Part shown: in pieces, positions 41,130 through 44,529 of the stretch | Layout: each line of letters starts with the position of its first letter | Numbering within the stretch: position 1 is the first letter of the stretch | Origin: an uncultured Desulfobacteraceae bacterium | Lineage (GTDB): Bacteria; Desulfobacterota; Desulfobacteria; Desulfobacterales; Desulfobacteraceae | Assembly: GCA_913041495.1 (NCBI GenBank) | Contig: CAJWHT010000021.1 | Location: 1 to 44,529, forward strand | DNA: 44,529 nt | Direction: 5' to 3' | Notes under the pieces: model-generated | Told to the model about the DNA's origin: nothing | Seen by the model: the letters and a program-made list of their open reading frames with translations, nothing else | Database searches by the model: none | Program-made: the position numbers and the translations under genes

Positions 41130-43325
41130 ATGACATCCGAAAAACCTTTATTTTTTACCGACCCGGACGATCTGGCAGAATTCGTAATTGATAAAATGGG
41201 GCTGGATATCAACGTTGGCATGGTCCTGGGCCTGGGAAAGCCCAATCACATCGCCAACGCCCTGTTCAACAAAGCCATGGAAAATCCGGCCATCAATTTG
41301 CAGATCCTTACCGCCATCTCTTTGGAACCGCCCTCCTGGTCCAGCGAACTGGAACGACGTTTCATGCAGCCCTTAGTGGAGCGCATCTGGGAAGGGTATG
41401 TGGACCTGGACTACATTAAAGCGGTCCGGAAACGGGCCCTTCCGCCCAACATTAAGGTCAGCGAATTCTTTTACAAGGCCGGGGGCTTTCTCAACGACGT
41501 CCACATGCAGCAAAACTACATCTCCACCAACTATACCCATGCCAGCAGAGACCTTAAGGCCAACGGCATGAACGTGGTGGCCCAGCTCCTTTCCAAACAG
41601 GACATCAACGGCAAAACCATGTACTCCGCCTCCTGCAACTCAGACACCAGCCTGGACGCCTTCAAGCAGATGAAGGAATACCAGCGCCAGGGCAAGCGGG
41701 CCCTGAATATCGGGCAGATAAACGCCAATCTCCCCTTCATGTACGGGGACGCCGTGGTCCCGCCGGACACCTTTGACGCCATCCTGGAAGGCCCGGAATA
41801 TCATTTCGGCCTGTTCGGCGCCCCCCGGGAATCCGTCAACACCACGGATTATACCATCGGCCTGCACGCCTCCAGCCTGATTCAGGACGGCGGCACCCTC
41901 CAGATCGGCATTGGCTCCCTCGGGGATGCCATTGCCTACGGCCTCAAGATGCGGCATACCCAAAACGACCTGTACAACCAGGCCCTCAAAGATTTCGGTG
42001 TGACGGATAATTTCGGAGATGTGGTCCGGTCGGTGGGCGGCACCGCCCCATTTGAAGAAGGCCTGTATGCCTGCACGGAGATGCTCGTGGACGGATTTCT
42101 CCACCTGTACGACGCCGGTATCATGAAGCGAAAGGTTTACGACAGCATCCCCCTGCAACGCCTGCTCAACGAGGGCAGAATCCGGGTCAACCAGAAGGTG
42201 ACGCCCGAACTCCTGGACCTTCTTCTGGACAACCATGCCATCCATCCCACCCTGACCCGCAAGGATTTTGACTTCCTGCAGGAATTCGGCATTTTTAAAC
42301 AGGAACTTGCCTGGAACAACGGGCAAATCGAAATCAACGGAGAAAGCGTGACCCCGGACCTCAGGGACGTGGCTGTACGGGAGCGCATCAACGACACCTG
42401 CCTGGGCGACAGGCTGGTTGACGGCTACTGGGCCCATGCCGGCTTTTTCCTGGGTCCCAGGGACTTTTACAACGCCCTCAACGCCATGCCGGATGCAGAA
42501 CGGGCCGGTATCAATATGACGTCCGTGCTTCATACCAACCAGCTATACGGCAACAACCCATACGCCAGCGAAGAGCTCAAACTCCTCCAGCGGGGCAAGG
42601 CCAGATTCATCAACGCAGGTCTCATGGTCATGCTCTCCGGTGCCGTGGTATCAGATGGTTTGGAAGACATGCGGGTGGTCTCCGGGGTCGGCGGACAGTA
42701 CAACTTCGTCTCCCAGGCCCACGCCATTGAAGACGCCCGGGGCGCCATCATGATCCGCAGCACCCGGACCAAGGGCAGCGAGACCAGTTCCAACGTGGTT
42801 TTTAATTACGGCCATACCACCATCCCACGGCATCTGCGGGACATCATCATTACGGAATACGGCATCGCCGATCTCATGGGAAAAAGTGACAACCAGGTCA
42901 TCAAAGCCCTCCTGAACGTCACCGATTCAAGATTCCAGGACGGCCTTTTGCAAAAAGCCAAAGCAGTAAAAAAGGTGGAAGCCTCCTACCAGATCCCGGA
43001 CCGCTTCAGGAACAATACCCCCCAGCGCCTGGAGGACACCATGGAAAAATTCAAGGCAAAAGACCTCTTCCCGGTCTTCCCCTTCGGCACTGCCTTCACA
43101 GAAGAAGAAATCGTGATCGGCAAATCCCTGCGCATGTTCAAGGAAAAAATGGCGGACAGCAAACTCGCCGTCGTCCCGGGTCTTCTGGGCCAGATGGTAT
43201 CAGCCCCTCCCGCAGCAGCCCGGCCATACCTGGAGCGCATGAAGCTGGACAACCCGTCCGACCGGAAGGAAAAACTCATGCAGAAAATCGTTCTTACGGC
43301 CCTGAAACAGGCCGGAGAAATTTAA
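41130..43325 (+). CDS. Acetyl-CoA hydrolase/CoA-transferase family protein, long form
   Basis: The 731 residues belong to the acetyl-CoA hydrolase/4-hydroxybutyrate CoA-transferase family. Visible are the CoA-site loop LQIGIGSLGDAIAYGLKMRH, the GGQYNFVSQAHAIEDARGAI region and the C-terminal EYGIADLMGKSDNQVIKALL. Common bacterial forms have about 430-520 residues; the extra length is in the N-terminal ~200 residues and inserts around 290-400. Members move CoA between acids or hydrolyse acyl-CoA. Last in the plus-strand lipid operon, it could activate or release acyl groups, or clear acetyl-CoA. The substrate is not evident. Confidence 0.87.
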   Translation: MTSEKPLFFTDPDDLAEFVIDKMGLDINVGMVLGLGKPNHIANALFNKAMENPAINLQILTAISLEPPSWSSELERRFMQPLVERIWEGYVDLDYIKAVRKRALPPNIKVSEFFYKAGGFLNDVHMQQNYISTNYTHASRDLKANGMNVVAQLLSKQDINGKTMYSASCNSDTSLDAFKQMKEYQRQGKRALNIGQINANLPFMYGDAVVPPDTFDAILEGPEYHFGLFGAPRESVNTTDYTIGLHASSLIQDGGTLQIGIGSLGDAIAYGLKMRHTQNDLYNQALKDFGVTDNFGDVVRSVGGTAPFEEGLYACTEMLVDGFLHLYDAGIMKRKVYDSIPLQRLLNEGRIRVNQKVTPELLDLLLDNHAIHPTLTRKDFDFLQEFGIFKQELAWNNGQIEINGESVTPDLRDVAVRERINDTCLGDRLVDGYWAHAGFFLGPRDFYNALNAMPDAERAGINMTSVLHTNQLYGNNPYASEELKLLQRGKARFINAGLMVMLSGAVVSDGLEDMRVVSGVGGQYNFVSQAHAIEDARGAIMIRSTRTKGSETSSNVVFNYGHTTIPRHLRDIIITEYGIADLMGKSDNQVIKALLNVTDSRFQDGLLQKAKAVKKVEASYQIPDRFRNNTPQRLEDTMEKFKAKDLFPVFPFGTAFTEEEIVIGKSLRMFKEKMADSKLAVVPGLLGQMVSAPPAAARPYLERMKLDNPSDRKEKLMQKIVLTALKQAGEI

Positions 43326-43384
43326 ATAAAATGCCTGACGGCTTAAAACACTTCGTCAAATTTATGGGGCAGTTCCCCCAAAAA

Positions 43385-43428
43385 AACAAGGGCCGTTTTC
43401 CGGGATTTCCCCCGGATAACGGCCCTTG
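43385..43428. terminator. Strong bidirectional intrinsic terminator
   Basis: ACAAGGGCCGTT (43385-43396) pairs perfectly with AACGGCCCTTGT (43417-43428), and an inner CCGGG/CCCGG stem extends it. On the minus strand it runs into a T-tract (complement of A43380-A43385). On the plus strand it is followed by TTCTAATT. It ends the lipid operon 60 bases after its last stop and the small minus-strand gene 20 bases after its stop. Confidence 0.88.
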
Positions 43429-43447
43429 TTCTAATTACGGCTAAACG

Positions 43448-43642
43448 TTAGCCAACACGGAACTCATCCCGAAATGCGGATGAGAGATCCTGCCTTTTTC
43501 TGTTTTTTGCCTCTTTTTCGCCTTTCAACGGGATCAGATAATCACTTGAACTGCCGAAAGGCGTGCCGATCCAGGATTGATTCCCGAAACTCAGCAGGGT
43601 ACATAACCCCTTGCTTCCGGACATTTTACGAAAAATAGTCAT
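43448..43642 (-). CDS. Small hypothetical protein
   Basis: The 64 residues (MTIFRKMSGSKGLCTLLSFG... ending SAFRDEFRVG) have a short hydrophobic and Gly/Ser-rich first half and a charged second half (KGEKEAKNRKRQ). No known motif. GGAG lies 11 bases before the ATG. An intrinsic terminator with its T-tract on this strand lies 20 bases after the stop, which supports a real transcript. Confidence 0.5.
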   Translation of the reverse strand: MTIFRKMSGSKGLCTLLSFGNQSWIGTPFGSSSDYLIPLKGEKEAKNRKRQDLSSAFRDEFRVG

Positions 43643-43736
43643 AACTCATACTTCTCCTTCATTAAAATACAACAACATGCCGTTAAACCGCATACCCGGC
43701 ACCACCATTCCATAGGGAATGACACCTCAAGAATAA

Positions 43737-43751
43737 TGACGCCTTGCGTCA
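43737..43751. repeat. Short inverted repeat TGACGC-CTT-GCGTCA
   Basis: A perfect 6-bp inverted repeat with a 3-base spacer lies in the 283-base gap between two divergent small genes (43643-43925), about 95 bases upstream of the minus-strand start. It could be an operator. I see nothing else firm in this AT-rich gap. Confidence 0.35.
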
Positions 43752-43925
43752 GAGTCAAATGATTTTTCGGTTAAGACACAAATAAATATGATTCATAAAT
43801 TCAAATAGTTTAAAAAATTCAACGCAGATTAAGAAAATCTCAAGAATGTATTTTCCCCATCAACATAAGCGACATCTTGTTCCGGCAATCACCTTATTAT
43901 GCAATTAAGCTTACAAGGAAACACT

Positions 43926-44012
43926 ATGAAAACGATAGTAGCAGTTGATTTCTTTGATGGCGCAGTGCCCGGGCGGACTGCCAAGGCACTGTGTCAGGAG
44001 TTTATCGCATGA
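43926..44012 (+). CDS. Very short reading frame, possible gene remnant
   Basis: The ATG at 43926 follows ACAAGGAAAC and gives 28 residues, beginning MKTIVAVDFFDGAVPGRTAK. The beginning looks like the first beta strand and loop of a larger alpha/beta protein, but a TGA stops it at 44010-44012. Either a short peptide or the truncated 5' end of a lost gene. Confidence 0.3.
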   Translation: MKTIVAVDFFDGAVPGRTAKALCQEFIA

Positions 44013-44020
44013 GCACTGTT

Positions 44021-44215
44021 TTATTGAGTAGAATCTCCAGCTACTTTTATGAATCTTTTCGCTTCAGCAATGGCAGCCTGTTTTATAGTTCCCATGTCTT
44101 CTGTATCTTCGATATCCAAACGTACTTCAATCAATGCAACCAAACCAGGTTTGCTGTGATCGATAATCTTAACATCTGCCACATTCCCATCAATGCCTAT
44201 GAATCGGGTTTCCAC
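44021..44215 (-). CDS. Small hypothetical protein with GTG start
   Basis: The GTG at 44215 lies 7 bases after AAGGAGG. The 64 residues (METRFIGIDGNVADVKIIDH, then VALIEVRLDIEDTEDMGTIK) alternate strands and helices in a compact alpha/beta pattern that ends in an Ala/Lys helix. It looks like a genuine folded small protein. I do not recognise the family. Confidence 0.58.
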   Translation of the reverse strand: METRFIGIDGNVADVKIIDHSKPGLVALIEVRLDIEDTEDMGTIKQAAIAEAKRFIKVAGDSTQ

Positions 44216-44449
44216 TTTGTTTCCTCCTTAAATTTTAGTTTTACCTCCTCTTGGCCTGGACGGCTTATCAACAAAAATAAAGCAGCCACCTCGAATGCCA
44301 AGCATAAGTATTTGAAATAATTTCATATATTTCATATGAAGCTTGTATTTACATGCACGAAATATAATTCCAATTATAAACAACTTAACAGGGCATTAAG
44401 TAGACTCAGCTTGTTAGAGGCAGCTTTGTGATAGTTCGGTAAACTGATT

Positions 44450-44529
44450 ATGAGAAATTTCTATGAAATTGGAGGTGCTCTCACCGACGCTGCTTTCAGG
44501 CATAAGTACAACTTTAGCACGATAGAAGC
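44450..44529 (+). CDS. Possible 5' end of a gene running off the window
   Basis: An ATG at 44450 opens a frame to the last base (MRNFYEIGGALTDAAFRHKY...). No clear SD precedes it, so this is tentative. The 234 bases before it (44216-44449) are AT-rich and show no gene. Confidence 0.3.
   Translation, partial: MRNFYEIGGALTDAAFRHKYNFSTIE

Overview
The window reads as chromosomal DNA of a motile deltaproteobacterium, most likely a sulfate reducer of the Desulfobacterales (Thermodesulfobacteriota). The reasons are the gene content (a flagellar and chemotaxis block under sigma-54 control, a DctB/DctD-TAXI-TRAP transport unit, neutral-lipid storage genes with a ferredoxin) and the protein style. 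This placement is inference from the sequence, with no database search. I see no tRNA, rRNA, insertion sequence, prophage or CRISPR array.

Region 1 (1-13005, all minus strand) is a flagellar and signalling block. Read in the direction of transcription it runs: HD-GYP response regulator, PilZ protein, CheX, CheY, a FleQ/FlrA-like sigma-54 activator without a receiver, a large secreted TPR protein, an NtrC/FlrC-like sigma-54 response regulator, then flgB-flgC-fliE-fliF-fliG-fliH (fliH is cut by the window edge). Good -24/-12 promoters precede flgB and the TPR gene.

Region 2 (13152-19324) is mixed metabolism and regulation. An Lrp-type regulator, a diaminopimelate-decarboxylase-like enzyme and cutA lie on the plus strand. 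A MocR-type regulator, a small protein, a lipoprotein and a TPR protein lie on the minus strand. A 103-residue orphan with its own sigma-54-type promoter closes the region.

Region 3 (19555-26944) is a solute uptake module. A DctB-like kinase and DctD-like regulator are followed by a near-perfect sigma-54 promoter, a TAXI-type binding protein and a fused TRAP permease. A convergent TauE/SafE exporter ends it.

Region 4 (27145-43325) is the most interesting part: a ClsC-like phospholipase D lipoprotein, then a divergent neutral-lipid locus. The minus-strand operon encodes a wax-ester synthase/diacylglycerol acyltransferase with a zinc-type tail, a monocluster ferredoxin, two tandem ~700-residue reductases whose C-terminal halves match cyanobacterial acyl-ACP reductase (AAR), and an alpha/beta hydrolase. 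One AAR-like protein keeps the catalytic Cys and the other has Gly. The plus-strand arm encodes a phasin-like protein, two PhaR-domain proteins sharing its C-terminal coiled-coil motif, an iron alcohol dehydrogenase fused to an SCP2 lipid-carrier domain, and a long acetyl-CoA hydrolase/transferase. Together these could take acyl thioesters to aldehyde, alcohol and wax ester, coat the granule, and remobilise it. That pathway is inference.

Region 5 (43385-44529) holds a strong bidirectional terminator and several small uncharacterised genes.
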